Source of the DNA: an uncultured Prevotella sp.
GTDB lineage: Bacteria; Bacteroidota; Bacteroidia; Bacteroidales; Bacteroidaceae
Direction: 5' to 3'
Assembly (NCBI GenBank): GCA_946415755.1
Contig: CAMKTS010000028.1
Coordinates: 1 to 40,736 of the forward strand
DNA length: 40,736 nt
Below the pieces are notes generated by a model that was not told where the DNA came from, did not search any database, and was given only the letters and a program-made list of their open reading frames with translations. Both the position numbers and the translations under genes were made by a program. Below, piece after piece: positions 30,738-38,972 of the stretch (the stretch's first letter is position 1; the number at the start of each line of letters is the position of its first letter).

Positions 30738-32723
30738 ATGAAGATACTGACCATTTTCTTGTTCATAGTGGCTGTTCTGACGGTGAGGGCACAGAACCCT
30801 ATTATCCGCGATCAGTTTACTGCCGACCCTACGGCCCGCGTATTTAATAATAAGGTGTATCTGTATCCCTCCCACGACATCGTGCCGCCAGAGGGACAGC
30901 GACAGGACTGGTTCTGCATGGAGGACTACCATGTGTTCTCCTCTGAGAACCTCACCGACTGGACGGATCATGGTGTGATAGTCTCTCAGGACAAGGTGCC
31001 TTGGGTACGACCGAACTCCTATTCCATGTGGGCACCCGACTGTGTAGAGCGGAACGGGAAATACTACTTCTATTTCCCCTCCACTCCTACCGAAGGCAGG
31101 GGTTTTGGTGTAGGTGTTGCTGTTGCTGACAGTCCTGAAGGTCCTTTCATTCCTGAACCGGAGCCTATCAAGGGCATCAATGGTATAGACCCCTGTGTCC
31201 TTTTGGCTTCCGATGGCAATGCCTATATCTTCTGGGGACCGGGACGCTGTGCCCGGCTCAAGTCCAACATGAAGGAACTGGCCGACGATACTCCTAAGGA
31301 GATGGTGAAGTGGGGTGAGCACGAGTTTGAGATGATGGGTGTCAACTGCCTGAAAGGTCTGCCCAACCGTCAGGCGGAAGGGCCGTTCGCCTTTGAGTAT
31401 AATGGCAATTATTACCTCACCTATCCTTACGTGAGGGAGAATACCGAGGTGCTCGGCTATGCCATGAGCAAGCATCCGATGGGGCCTTATGAATTTAAGG
31501 GGCTAATCATGGCTGAACATCAGAACGGCTGTTGGACCAATCACCACAGCATCGTCAACTACAAAGGCCAGTGGTACCTGTTCTACCACCATAATGCCCT
31601 CTCGCCCCGCGATGACAAGCGTCGCTCTGTACAAATAGAAAAGCTGTTCTTCAATGCCGATGGCACCATTCGTGAAGTGAAGCCCACCCTGCGTGGCGTG
31701 GGAATCAACAAGGCTACCGAGAAGATTGAGATTGACCGCTACAGTGCTGCCAGCCAAGAGGTGACCACCGCCTTGACAGATACCGTCAGCACCTTCCGCG
31801 GCCATCAGGCTATGCTGCCCAGAAAGGGTGCTTGGCTCCGCTACGGTGATGTGGACTTCAGTCCGCTTACCGATGCCTATCTCGTTGTCTGTGTCAAGGC
31901 CGATGACAATACGGAGTTCTACGTTCGCGAGAAGACTGTCAAGGGAAAGGTGATTGCCAAGGTGAAACTGACGGTGAAAAGTGAGACGACCTTCCCTGGC
32001 ATGTCTACACCCTTCCGTCGCGACCAGAGCAACCAGTGGCTCACGCTTACCGTTCCCTTGGAGTATCAGCCCAAGGGCGTCACCGACCTCGTCATCACCA
32101 GTGAGGGCGCTGTCGGCTTCTGTATCGACTGGCTTCAGTTCAAGAACCGTCCCCGCTACTTCACACCCGTTACCAATGCTGCGCTACCGACACAGCCCGA
32201 TGAGCAGGGCTTTATCCGTCGATGGAGGCTGATGGAACCCATTGCTGTCGATGTGCGTTCGAACGTTATCTTCACCGACTCATGGCTGCGTGCCAAGTTT
32301 GCCGACGAGTTGGCCAGGCTGCCGCAACAGAAGAAAGCTAAATGGTACGCCCTCGACAGCGAGAACTACAACGTCAAGCTTTTCCGCTTTGCCGAAAAAT
32401 ATGGCCGGCAAACCTACGGCTCGTTCTTCTGGTGCGAGACGGTCATCGACTGCCCGGAAGAGATACGGGACATCCGGCTGGCCGCAGGCTCTAACGGTGC
32501 CTCGATGTGGTGGCTCAACGACGAGGCGGTGCTCTTGTTGGAGGGCGACCGCCGCATGGTGGAAGACGATGGTATGTCGCATCGCCTCACCCTGAAGAAA
32601 GGTCGTAACGTGCTGCGCTGTGCCGTCATCAACGGTCCGGGCCTTTCTGACCTCTGCGTTCGCTTCCTCGACGGGAAGGGAACTCCCGTAACGGATTATA
32701 AGATAATGCTTCCCTCAAAATAA
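30738..32723 (+). CDS. GH43 glycosidase with CBM6-like module
   Basis: A 661-residue exported enzyme; signal peptide to residue 18 (TVRAQ). The five-bladed propeller of family 43 shows its three acids: Asp30 (FTADPTARVF) as base, Asp151 (GIDPCVLL) as pKa modulator and Glu214 (RQAEGPFAFE) as acid. Residues about 330-470 form a CBM6-like beta-sandwich (GAWLRYGDVDFS...GFCIDWLQF) which binds xylan chains. Residues 480-661 are an extra domain with a WLNDEAVLLLEG / KGRNVLRCAVINGPG pattern resembling jelly-roll sugar-binding modules. Activity is probably beta-xylosidase or alpha-L-arabinofuranosidase. The start at 30738 gives a clean signal peptide; the longer frame from 30663 would overlap the GH97 gene. 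Confidence 0.9.
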   Translation: MKILTIFLFIVAVLTVRAQNPIIRDQFTADPTARVFNNKVYLYPSHDIVPPEGQRQDWFCMEDYHVFSSENLTDWTDHGVIVSQDKVPWVRPNSYSMWAPDCVERNGKYYFYFPSTPTEGRGFGVGVAVADSPEGPFIPEPEPIKGINGIDPCVLLASDGNAYIFWGPGRCARLKSNMKELADDTPKEMVKWGEHEFEMMGVNCLKGLPNRQAEGPFAFEYNGNYYLTYPYVRENTEVLGYAMSKHPMGPYEFKGLIMAEHQNGCWTNHHSIVNYKGQWYLFYHHNALSPRDDKRRSVQIEKLFFNADGTIREVKPTLRGVGINKATEKIEIDRYSAASQEVTTALTDTVSTFRGHQAMLPRKGAWLRYGDVDFSPLTDAYLVVCVKADDNTEFYVREKTVKGKVIAKVKLTVKSETTFPGMSTPFRRDQSNQWLTLTVPLEYQPKGVTDLVITSEGAVGFCIDWLQFKNRPRYFTPVTNAALPTQPDEQGFIRRWRLMEPIAVDVRSNVIFTDSWLRAKFADELARLPQQKKAKWYALDSENYNVKLFRFAEKYGRQTYGSFFWCETVIDCPEEIRDIRLAAGSNGASMWWLNDEAVLLLEGDRRMVEDDGMSHRLTLKKGRNVLRCAVINGPGLSDLCVRFLDGKGTPVTDYKIMLPSK

Positions 32724-32753
32724 CGACATCCCGGAATAACGAAATAACGATAG
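32722..32753. repeat. Octamer array, intergenic
   Basis: Four 8-base units (AACGACAT, CCCGGAAT, AACGAAAT, AACGATAG as separate words) begin inside the stop codon of the GH43-CBM6 gene and fill the 33-base joint to the next start. Confidence 0.65.
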
Positions 32754-32756
32754 CCA

Positions 32757-34208
32757 ATGAAACGTCATATTCTCATTATCTCATTCCTCATTGCCCATTT
32801 CACGCTTTGCACAGCGCAAAGCGGTGTACCCTACATTCACGACCCCTCGACCATCGCCGAGTGCGATGGCAAATACTATACCTTCGGAACAGGTGGTGGA
32901 GGCCTTATCTCTGACGATGGCTGGATCTGGCACGGAGGTGCCGAACGTCCAGGGGGTGGCGCAGCTCCCGATGTGCTGAAGATCGGCGACCGCTACCTTA
33001 TTATCTATGGTGCCACGGGTGGTGGTCTGGGCGGTGGCCATAACGGCCGTATCCTGACGATGTGGAACAAGACACTCGACCCCAAGTCGGCCGACTTCAA
33101 TTTTTCAGAGCCTGTTGAGGTGGCATCCAGTGACGGGATGGAAGACCAGGATGCCATCGACCCCTCGCTGCTGCTCGACCCTACAACGGGTCGTCTGTGG
33201 GCGAGCTATGGTACTTATTTCGGCACCATTCGTCTCATCGAACTCGACCCCAAGACGGGTGGGCGCATGAAGGGTAATGTAGAGAAAGACATCGCCATCG
33301 ACTGCGAGGCTACCGACCTCATCTATCGCGACGGTTGGTATTACCTTCTGGGTACGCACGGCACTTGCTGCGATGGTGTCAACTCCACCTACAACATCGT
33401 GGCAGGCCGTTCAAAGAGTGTTGAAGGTCCCTATCTCGACAACGTCGGCCGTGACATGTTCCACGGTGGTGGCCGCATGGTGGTTGCCGCTGGTGGCCGC
33501 GTCTGTGGCCCGGGACATTTCGGACGTACCATTATCGACGAGGGGGTCGAGGTGATGTCGTGCCATTATGAGGCCGACTTTGAGCGTAGCGGCCGTTCGG
33601 TATTGGGCATCCGTCCGCTGCTATGGCGCAACGGCTGGCCGGTGGCTGGTGAGCGGCTTAAGGAGGGAACCTTTGCCGTACTCTCCGAGCGTCGCGGCTA
33701 TAGTCTTGAACTGGCCGTTGACTTTGTGCGTATGAAACAGGAGCGTGAGGCGTTCTGGCGCATCGACCCCCACTCGCCTACGGTTCCCATTCCCTCCCAG
33801 ACTTTGGAGGAGGTGCTGCCTACGTGGCCGCAGGGCAACATCCCGGTTCGGTGCAGCGACTATATGTTCCGTCCTCACCAGTTGTGGCATATCACTCCTG
33901 TTGCTGATGCCGGCGGTAGTCTGGGTTATCCTTATTACAAGCTGACGATAGAGGGCACGAACCGTGTTCTTGCTGCCACTGCCGACCTGGAGCTGACTAC
34001 GGAGGCTGCCTTTACGGGTGCCGATGAGCAACTGTGGCGCATCGAGCAGTTAGTCGATGGCACTTGGCGCCTGATGCCGAAGCGCATTCCCGGTCGACAG
34101 GAACTCAACACCCGCTATTGTCTCTATTCTGCCGGTGACAGCACTCCGACGCTGGCAGAGTACGACTATCAGACAGATAACTCAAAATGGAATTTTTCGA
34201 AACAATAA
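32757..34208 (+). CDS. GH43 glycosidase with ricin-type lectin-like tail
   Basis: A 483-residue exported enzyme. Signal peptide to about residue 21 (LCTAQS). The mature start VPYIHDPSTIAECDGKYYTFGTG is typical of arabinanase-like GH43 members. The three acids are Asp29 (IHDPS), Asp135 (AIDPSLL) and Glu184 (DCEATDLIY). The C-terminal 115 residues (HQLWHITPV...DEQLWRIEQLVDGTWRLMPK) repeat a Q-x-W pattern, the mark of a ricin-type beta-trefoil. Removal of arabinose from arabinoxylan or arabinan is the likely job. The signal peptide is partly encoded by an octamer array. Gaps of 33 and 11 bases to its neighbours place it firmly inside the operon. Confidence 0.88.
   Translation: MKRHILIISFLIAHFTLCTAQSGVPYIHDPSTIAECDGKYYTFGTGGGGLISDDGWIWHGGAERPGGGAAPDVLKIGDRYLIIYGATGGGLGGGHNGRILTMWNKTLDPKSADFNFSEPVEVASSDGMEDQDAIDPSLLLDPTTGRLWASYGTYFGTIRLIELDPKTGGRMKGNVEKDIAIDCEATDLIYRDGWYYLLGTHGTCCDGVNSTYNIVAGRSKSVEGPYLDNVGRDMFHGGGRMVVAAGGRVCGPGHFGRTIIDEGVEVMSCHYEADFERSGRSVLGIRPLLWRNGWPVAGERLKEGTFAVLSERRGYSLELAVDFVRMKQEREAFWRIDPHSPTVPIPSQTLEEVLPTWPQGNIPVRCSDYMFRPHQLWHITPVADAGGSLGYPYYKLTIEGTNRVLAATADLELTTEAAFTGADEQLWRIEQLVDGTWRLMPKRIPGRQELNTRYCLYSAGDSTPTLAEYDYQTDNSKWNFSKQ
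32770..32801. repeat. Octamer array encoding part of a signal peptide
   Basis: Four 8-base words (TTCTCATT, ATCTCATT, CCTCATTG, CCCATTTC given separately) span codons 5-15 (ILIISFLIAHF) of the GH43 signal peptide. It lies 17 bases after the intergenic array at 32722-32753. Confidence 0.45.
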
Positions 34209-34219
34209 AAACAGATAAG

Positions 34220-36895
34220 ATGAGATACCGAGTATTCGTCACGATGATGGCCTGCTGTGCAGGCATGGGGATGACGGCACAGATGCTGCCTTACCAGAAT
34301 CCGGCATTGTCGGCTCATGAGCGGGCAGTAGACCTCTGCAGCCGACTGACGCTGGAAGAGAAGTCACAGCTGATGCTTGATGAGAGTCCGGCCATACCAC
34401 GGCTGGGAATCAAGAAGTTTTTCTGGTGGAGTGAGGCCCTCCACGGTGCTGCCAACATGGATCATGTGACCGTGTTCCCCGAACCAGTGGCGATGGCCGC
34501 ATCGTGGAACCCCGACTTGTTATACAAGGTGTTCGACGTGGCATCCACGGAGTTCCGTGCCCAGTACCATGAGCGGATGCAGCGAGGCTCTGGCGAGGAT
34601 GAGAAGTTCCACAGCCTGTCGGTATGGACACCGAACGTCAACATCTTCCGCGACCCGCGATGGGGAAGGGGGCAGGAGACGTATGGCGAAGACCCGTATC
34701 TGACTGGTGTGATGGGCTGTCAGGTGGTGCGCGGACTGCAGGGGCCTGAATCGGCCAAGTACCGTAAGTTGTGGGCCTGTGCCAAGCACTATGCCGTACA
34801 CAGCGGCCCGGAATATACGCGCCATTCTGCCAATCTCACCAACGTGTCGCCTCGTGACTTCTGGGAGACCTACATGCCTGCTTTCAAGGTACTGGTGCAG
34901 GATGCCAAGGTGCGTGAGGTGATGTGTGCCTATCAGCGGTTGGACGATGACCCCTGCTGCGGTTCCAACCGTCTGTTGCAGACCATCCTGCGCGACGAGT
35001 GGGGTTTCCAGTACCTTGTAGTGAGCGACTGCGGAGCCGTCAGCGATTTCTATACGTCGCACAAGAGTTCCTCGTCGCCCGTGACGGCTGCTGCCAAGGC
35101 CACGCTGGCCGGTACCGACGTGGAGTGTGGCTACGGCTATGCCTACAAGAGCATTCCTGAGGCCGTGAGGAAGGGACTGATCACGGAGGCCGAGGTCGAC
35201 AAGCATGTCATCCGTCTGCTGGAGGGTCGTTTCGACTTGGGCGAGATGGACGACCCGTCGCTGGTAGAGTGGTCGAAGATTCCCTACAGCGTCATGTCGT
35301 CCAAGGAGCATGCCGCGATAGCCCTCGACATGGCCCGTCAGAGCATCGTGCTTCTGAAGAACAGCCCCCTCCCAACCTCCCCCTTAGGGGAGGAGCCGAT
35401 ACTGCCGCTGACAGCAGAAAAGCTTCAGAAACTACACTCCCAGTCTTCCCCCCAAGGGAGGAATGAGGGGGGCAAGATTGCCGTCATTGGCCCCAATGCC
35501 GACAATGCTCCGATGATGTGGGGCAACTACAACGGTATGCCCAACCATACCGTCACCATCCTTGATGGCATCAAGGCAAAACACCCGAAGCTATTCTACG
35601 CTCCCGGCTGTGACCTCACCTACGACAAGGTGATGGACTGTCTGATGGCTACGCAGTGCAGCTTTGAGGGAAAGAGAGGCATGAAGGGAACGTTCTGGAA
35701 CGCCCCCTGGGACTGCCAGTCTGCGCAAACCGCCAAGCCCGTCACCACCCAATACTATACCACCCCGTTGGCCGTCACCACGGCGGGCATGCACCATTTC
35801 GCCCCTGGTGTACGGTTGGAGGGATTCTCGGCAAAGTACGAGACCGTCTTCACACCGAAGGAGGCTGGCGAGTATGTGGTGAATGTGGAGGGCTGCGGCC
35901 ACTTCGAGCTGTATATCGACGGCGAGCGTAAGTTCCGCCACCACATTTGGCGCACCACTCCCAACCGCGTGGCCATCCAGGCAGCGCAGGGCAGGAACTA
36001 TCATATTGAGGTACGCTTCTCGCACGTACCTACTTATAATGCCAACCTGAAGATCAATATCGCCAAGGAGCTGCCCATCGACTACCAGCAGGTGGTCAGT
36101 CAGCTGAACGACATCCGCACGGTCATCTTCGTGGGTGGCATCTCGCCTGCCCTCGAGGGTGAGGAGATGCCCGTACAGACAGAGGGCTTCAGGGGAGGCG
36201 ACCGTACCAGCATCGAACTGCCGAAGGTGCAGCGCGACTTTCTCCGTACCTTGAAGGATGCCGGCAAGTGCGTCATCTTTGTCAACTGCTCCGGCTCGGC
36301 CATTGCCCTGACTCCTGAGATGGAGTCCTGCGATGCCATCCTGCAGGCCTGGTATGCCGGTCAGGAGGGAGGGACAGCCGTTGCCGACGTGTTGTTTGGC
36401 GACTACAACCCCTCTGGCAAGCTGCCCGTGACGTTCTATCGCAGCGATGCCCAGCTGCCCGACTACGAGGACTACTCGATGAAGGGCCGCACCTACCGTT
36501 ACTTCAGCGACCCGCTGTTTGCCTTCGGCTATGGCCTGTCCTTCACTTCGTTCGAAATGAGGAATGGGAAATTGGAAATGGGAAATGACGGCAGCGGCAC
36601 CTTCACCGTCGAGGTGGCCAATACCGGGCAGCGCGACGGTGTCGAGACCGTTCAGCTCTACCTCCGCCGCAAGGCTGATGCCGACGGCCCGCTGAAGTCG
36701 CTGCGTGCCTTCCGGCGTGTCGCTGTCAAGGCTGGTCAGACGGCTACCGTATCCTTGCCGCTCACCCGTAAGAGTTTTGAGTTCTGGGATGCCGCCACCA
36801 ATACCCTGCGCACCCAGGCCGGTGAGTATGAGTTGTTCTATGGCAGCAGCTCGCAGGACAAGGACTTGCAGAAGCTCACCCTGAGAATAAACTGA
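34220..36895 (+). CDS. GH3 beta-glycosidase (beta-xylosidase type) with PA14 insert
   Basis: An 891-residue exported enzyme. Signal peptide to about residue 21 (GMTAQ). The first domain has the family 3 hallmarks FFWWSEALHGAAN, WTPNVNIFRDPRWGRGQETYGEDP and KHYAVHSGPE; nucleophile Asp270 lies in VVSDCGAV. The (alpha/beta)6 domain starts at KIAVIGPNADN. A PA14 module (about 488-620) is inserted before its second half, and an FnIII-like domain closes the protein. The first-half spacing LLKN...ILPL...KIAVIGP is widened by two Pro/Ser/Gly-rich inserts encoded by C-rich palindromes. The FnIII-like domain contains a heptamer array at 779-789. I start at 34220, 11 bases after the previous stop. Likely releases xylose from xylo-oligosaccharides. 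Confidence 0.93.
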   Translation: MRYRVFVTMMACCAGMGMTAQMLPYQNPALSAHERAVDLCSRLTLEEKSQLMLDESPAIPRLGIKKFFWWSEALHGAANMDHVTVFPEPVAMAASWNPDLLYKVFDVASTEFRAQYHERMQRGSGEDEKFHSLSVWTPNVNIFRDPRWGRGQETYGEDPYLTGVMGCQVVRGLQGPESAKYRKLWACAKHYAVHSGPEYTRHSANLTNVSPRDFWETYMPAFKVLVQDAKVREVMCAYQRLDDDPCCGSNRLLQTILRDEWGFQYLVVSDCGAVSDFYTSHKSSSSPVTAAAKATLAGTDVECGYGYAYKSIPEAVRKGLITEAEVDKHVIRLLEGRFDLGEMDDPSLVEWSKIPYSVMSSKEHAAIALDMARQSIVLLKNSPLPTSPLGEEPILPLTAEKLQKLHSQSSPQGRNEGGKIAVIGPNADNAPMMWGNYNGMPNHTVTILDGIKAKHPKLFYAPGCDLTYDKVMDCLMATQCSFEGKRGMKGTFWNAPWDCQSAQTAKPVTTQYYTTPLAVTTAGMHHFAPGVRLEGFSAKYETVFTPKEAGEYVVNVEGCGHFELYIDGERKFRHHIWRTTPNRVAIQAAQGRNYHIEVRFSHVPTYNANLKINIAKELPIDYQQVVSQLNDIRTVIFVGGISPALEGEEMPVQTEGFRGGDRTSIELPKVQRDFLRTLKDAGKCVIFVNCSGSAIALTPEMESCDAILQAWYAGQEGGTAVADVLFGDYNPSGKLPVTFYRSDAQLPDYEDYSMKGRTYRYFSDPLFAFGYGLSFTSFEMRNGKLEMGNDGSGTFTVEVANTGQRDGVETVQLYLRRKADADGPLKSLRAFRRVAVKAGQTATVSLPLTRKSFEFWDAATNTLRTQAGEYELFYGSSSQDKDLQKLTLRIN
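35365..35395 (+). repeat. C-rich palindromic element, copy 1, inside GH3
   Basis: CCCCCTCCCAACC followed by a 7-bp hairpin CCTCCCC (35376-35382), loop CTTA, GGGGAGG (35387-35393). It encodes the segment SPLPTSPLGEEP. An inverted, diverged copy lies 41 bases downstream. Confidence 0.65.
35437..35472 (-). repeat. C-rich palindromic element, copy 2 (inverted), inside GH3
   Basis: Read on the minus strand it begins CCCCCCTCATTCCTCCC and resembles copy 1 base for base over most of its length; the hairpin core is TTCC-CCCC-AA-GGG-AGGAA at 35446-35463. The block from the outer end of copy 1 to that of copy 2 is 108 bases, exactly 36 codons. Confidence 0.6.
36554..36588. repeat. Heptamer array inside GH3
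   Basis: Five 7-base units, 35 bases: GAAATGA, GGAATGG, GAAATTG, GAAATGG, GAAATGA as separate words. They encode EMRNGKLEMGND, a loop at the start of the FnIII-like domain. Unit length and count equal those at 570 and 16590. Confidence 0.8.
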
Positions 36896-36914
36896 TTAAC
36901 TAACTGAGAAAGAT

Positions 36915-38885
36915 ATGAAAAAAAGACATTTGATGATTGTTTTGGCATGCTGTCTGTTCCCGTTCTATGCTACGGCACAGCTGTCAACCAACAAAGACAA
37001 GTTTCTGGGCAACATCACTACAGGATGGCCCGGCAGTATGGACTGGGATGGTTTTGTGTTTTCCGACTATTGGAACCAGGCCACACCCGAAAACGCCTCA
37101 AAGTGGGAATGTGTGGAAGGTACGCGCGGCAGGTACAACTGGGCACCTGTCAACACGGTGTACAACTACATGAAGCAGCGGAACATGCCCTTCAAGTTCC
37201 ACTGCCTGGTATGGGGTTCGCAGTATCCCTCCTGGCTGAAGAGCCTCTCGACAGCAGATCGCTACAAGGCCATCGAGACGTGGATGGATGCCGTGAAGAG
37301 CCAGTATCCCGACCTTGCACTGATCGATGTGGTGAACGAGGCCGTAGAGGGCCATCAGGGAGATACCTACCTGATGCGTGAGGCCCTGGGCGGCAACGGG
37401 GCCACGGGCTACGACTGGATTATCAAGGCCTTCGAGATGGCTGCCGAGCGGTGGCCGGATGCCATCCTCATCTACAACGACTTCAACACCTTCCAGTGGA
37501 ATACCGACCAGTTTATCGACCTGGTACGCACCCTGCGCGATGCCGGGGCTCCCATCGATGCCTACGGCTGTCAGTCGCACGACCTCGGCGGGATGAATCA
37601 GAACAATTTCAGGACTGTGATGACCAAGATTCAGAATGCGCTGAAGATGCCGATGTACATCACCGAGTACGACATCGGCGACAACAGCGATGCCAACCAG
37701 AAGTGGAACTACCAGCAGCACTTCCCCGTGATGTGGGAGGCCGACTACTGCGCCGGTGTCACCCTGTGGGGATGGTTCTACGGACAGACGTGGACGGGCA
37801 AGGAGGAGGACGGTACCAAGGGTAATTCCGGCCTGATCAAGAACCGTCAGGAACGCTCCGCGCTGAAGTGGCTGCGCGAGTACATGCAGACCGAGAAGGC
37901 CAAGACTGCCAAGAGTCCCTTCCCCGGTATGGTAAAGGAGGCCTCAATATATATCAAACCCTCGGCCATCCGTGTCTCGAAGAATGCTCCCATGACTATC
38001 GATGTCAATGTCCGTCTGAAGACCAAGACCATCGACCATGTAGACCTATACATCGGCAATCAGCTTGTGCAGACCTGGCAGGAGGCACCCTATACCTTCA
38101 GCTATACCCCCGTTGCCGTGGGTCGCCAGGAGCTGAAAGCCGTGGTGACGGCTACCGACGGCACTGCTTACGAGCGTTATGCTGGCATCAATGTACTCGA
38201 CGGATTCATTCCGCAGCCTGGTGTCGTTGCCGCCGTCGGCAAGCGTTATACTAGCCTGACGGAGGTTGGCACGCAGTCTTTCGCCATCGTCAACGAACAG
38301 GAGGACAAGGCATTCTACGGCATCGTCGACCAGCACCTGGGCTATGCCGACTATGCTGAAGCCTTCACGACCAATGCGTCCGGCTTCTACTTCCGTCTGG
38401 AGAGTCTGAAGAACAGCTCCGATGCCAGCATCCGCAACTATTATATGCTGCGCCTCATCACGCCGCTTGGCGAGGCGTATAATATCTGGGGAAAGCCTGG
38501 CTATCTGAACAGCCAGTCGGCCGCACAGGACTGCTGTTTCATCCTCGGCAATACCGGACAGGATGGCAAGCAGAGCGGTATGTATGGCGAGGACATCAAG
38601 TACGGTGCCGTATGGGATATCCAGTTTGTCGAGGGAAAGGGCTATACCCTGCGCAATGTCGGCACGGGTCTCTACCTTCACGACAATGCTCCCGCCAAGT
38701 ATAGCGAGCCAGCCTACTTCACCTTCTGTTCGCTGGTAGCCTCTACGGCCGGTATCTCTGAAACGAAGATAGCGCGTCATGTAGACCAAGGGAAAATCTA
38801 CGACCTTCACGGCCGTCGTGTCGATGCCAACAACCTGCGTCCCGGCATCTACATCCAGGGTGGTCGCAAGTTCGTTGTCAAGTGA
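36915..38885 (+). CDS. GH10 endo-xylanase with Ig-like domain and sorting-like tail
   Basis: A 656-residue exported enzyme. Signal peptide 1-22 (FYATAQ). The GH10 barrel covers about 25-335 with NQATPENASKWECVEG, acid/base Glu142 (LIDVVNEAVEG) and nucleophile Glu251 (MYITEYDIG); the usual TEL around the nucleophile is TEY here. Residues about 345-440 form an Ig-like domain (AIRVSKNAPMTIDVNVRLKTKTIDHVDLYIGNQLV), then a beta-rich region that may bind carbohydrate. The last 26 residues (GKIYDLHGRRV...IYIQGGRKFVVK) are the Bacteroidetes tail seen also on the protein at 486-2504. It is the last gene of the operon and would cut the xylan backbone outside the cell or at its surface. Confidence 0.92.
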   Translation: MKKRHLMIVLACCLFPFYATAQLSTNKDKFLGNITTGWPGSMDWDGFVFSDYWNQATPENASKWECVEGTRGRYNWAPVNTVYNYMKQRNMPFKFHCLVWGSQYPSWLKSLSTADRYKAIETWMDAVKSQYPDLALIDVVNEAVEGHQGDTYLMREALGGNGATGYDWIIKAFEMAAERWPDAILIYNDFNTFQWNTDQFIDLVRTLRDAGAPIDAYGCQSHDLGGMNQNNFRTVMTKIQNALKMPMYITEYDIGDNSDANQKWNYQQHFPVMWEADYCAGVTLWGWFYGQTWTGKEEDGTKGNSGLIKNRQERSALKWLREYMQTEKAKTAKSPFPGMVKEASIYIKPSAIRVSKNAPMTIDVNVRLKTKTIDHVDLYIGNQLVQTWQEAPYTFSYTPVAVGRQELKAVVTATDGTAYERYAGINVLDGFIPQPGVVAAVGKRYTSLTEVGTQSFAIVNEQEDKAFYGIVDQHLGYADYAEAFTTNASGFYFRLESLKNSSDASIRNYYMLRLITPLGEAYNIWGKPGYLNSQSAAQDCCFILGNTGQDGKQSGMYGEDIKYGAVWDIQFVEGKGYTLRNVGTGLYLHDNAPAKYSEPAYFTFCSLVASTAGISETKIARHVDQGKIYDLHGRRVDANNLRPGIYIQGGRKFVVK

Positions 38886-38907
38886 GCGGTGCTCCTCCCA
38901 TGAAAAT

Positions 38908-38938
38908 CCCCCTCTGATTCTTTGTGAACCAGAGGGGG
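38908..38938 (-). terminator. Strong hairpin between the xylan operon and lptB, probably bidirectional
   Basis: A perfect 9-bp stem, CCCCCTCTG (38908-38916) with CAGAGGGGG (38930-38938), loop 13. On the minus strand it is followed by ATTTTC, so it best fits the end of the lptB transcript; on the plus strand only AAAC follows, but the stem is strong enough to help end the operon. Convergent genes on both sides support a shared terminator. Confidence 0.7.
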
Positions 38939-38972
38939 AAACTGTGTATCCTTAGGATATGCTCCTTTTCCT

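Noticed and set aside
36915..38885. Loss of the GH10 nucleophile because TEL is TEY
   Set aside because: The catalytic Glu251 is present; only the next residue differs, which occurs in active GH10 subgroups.
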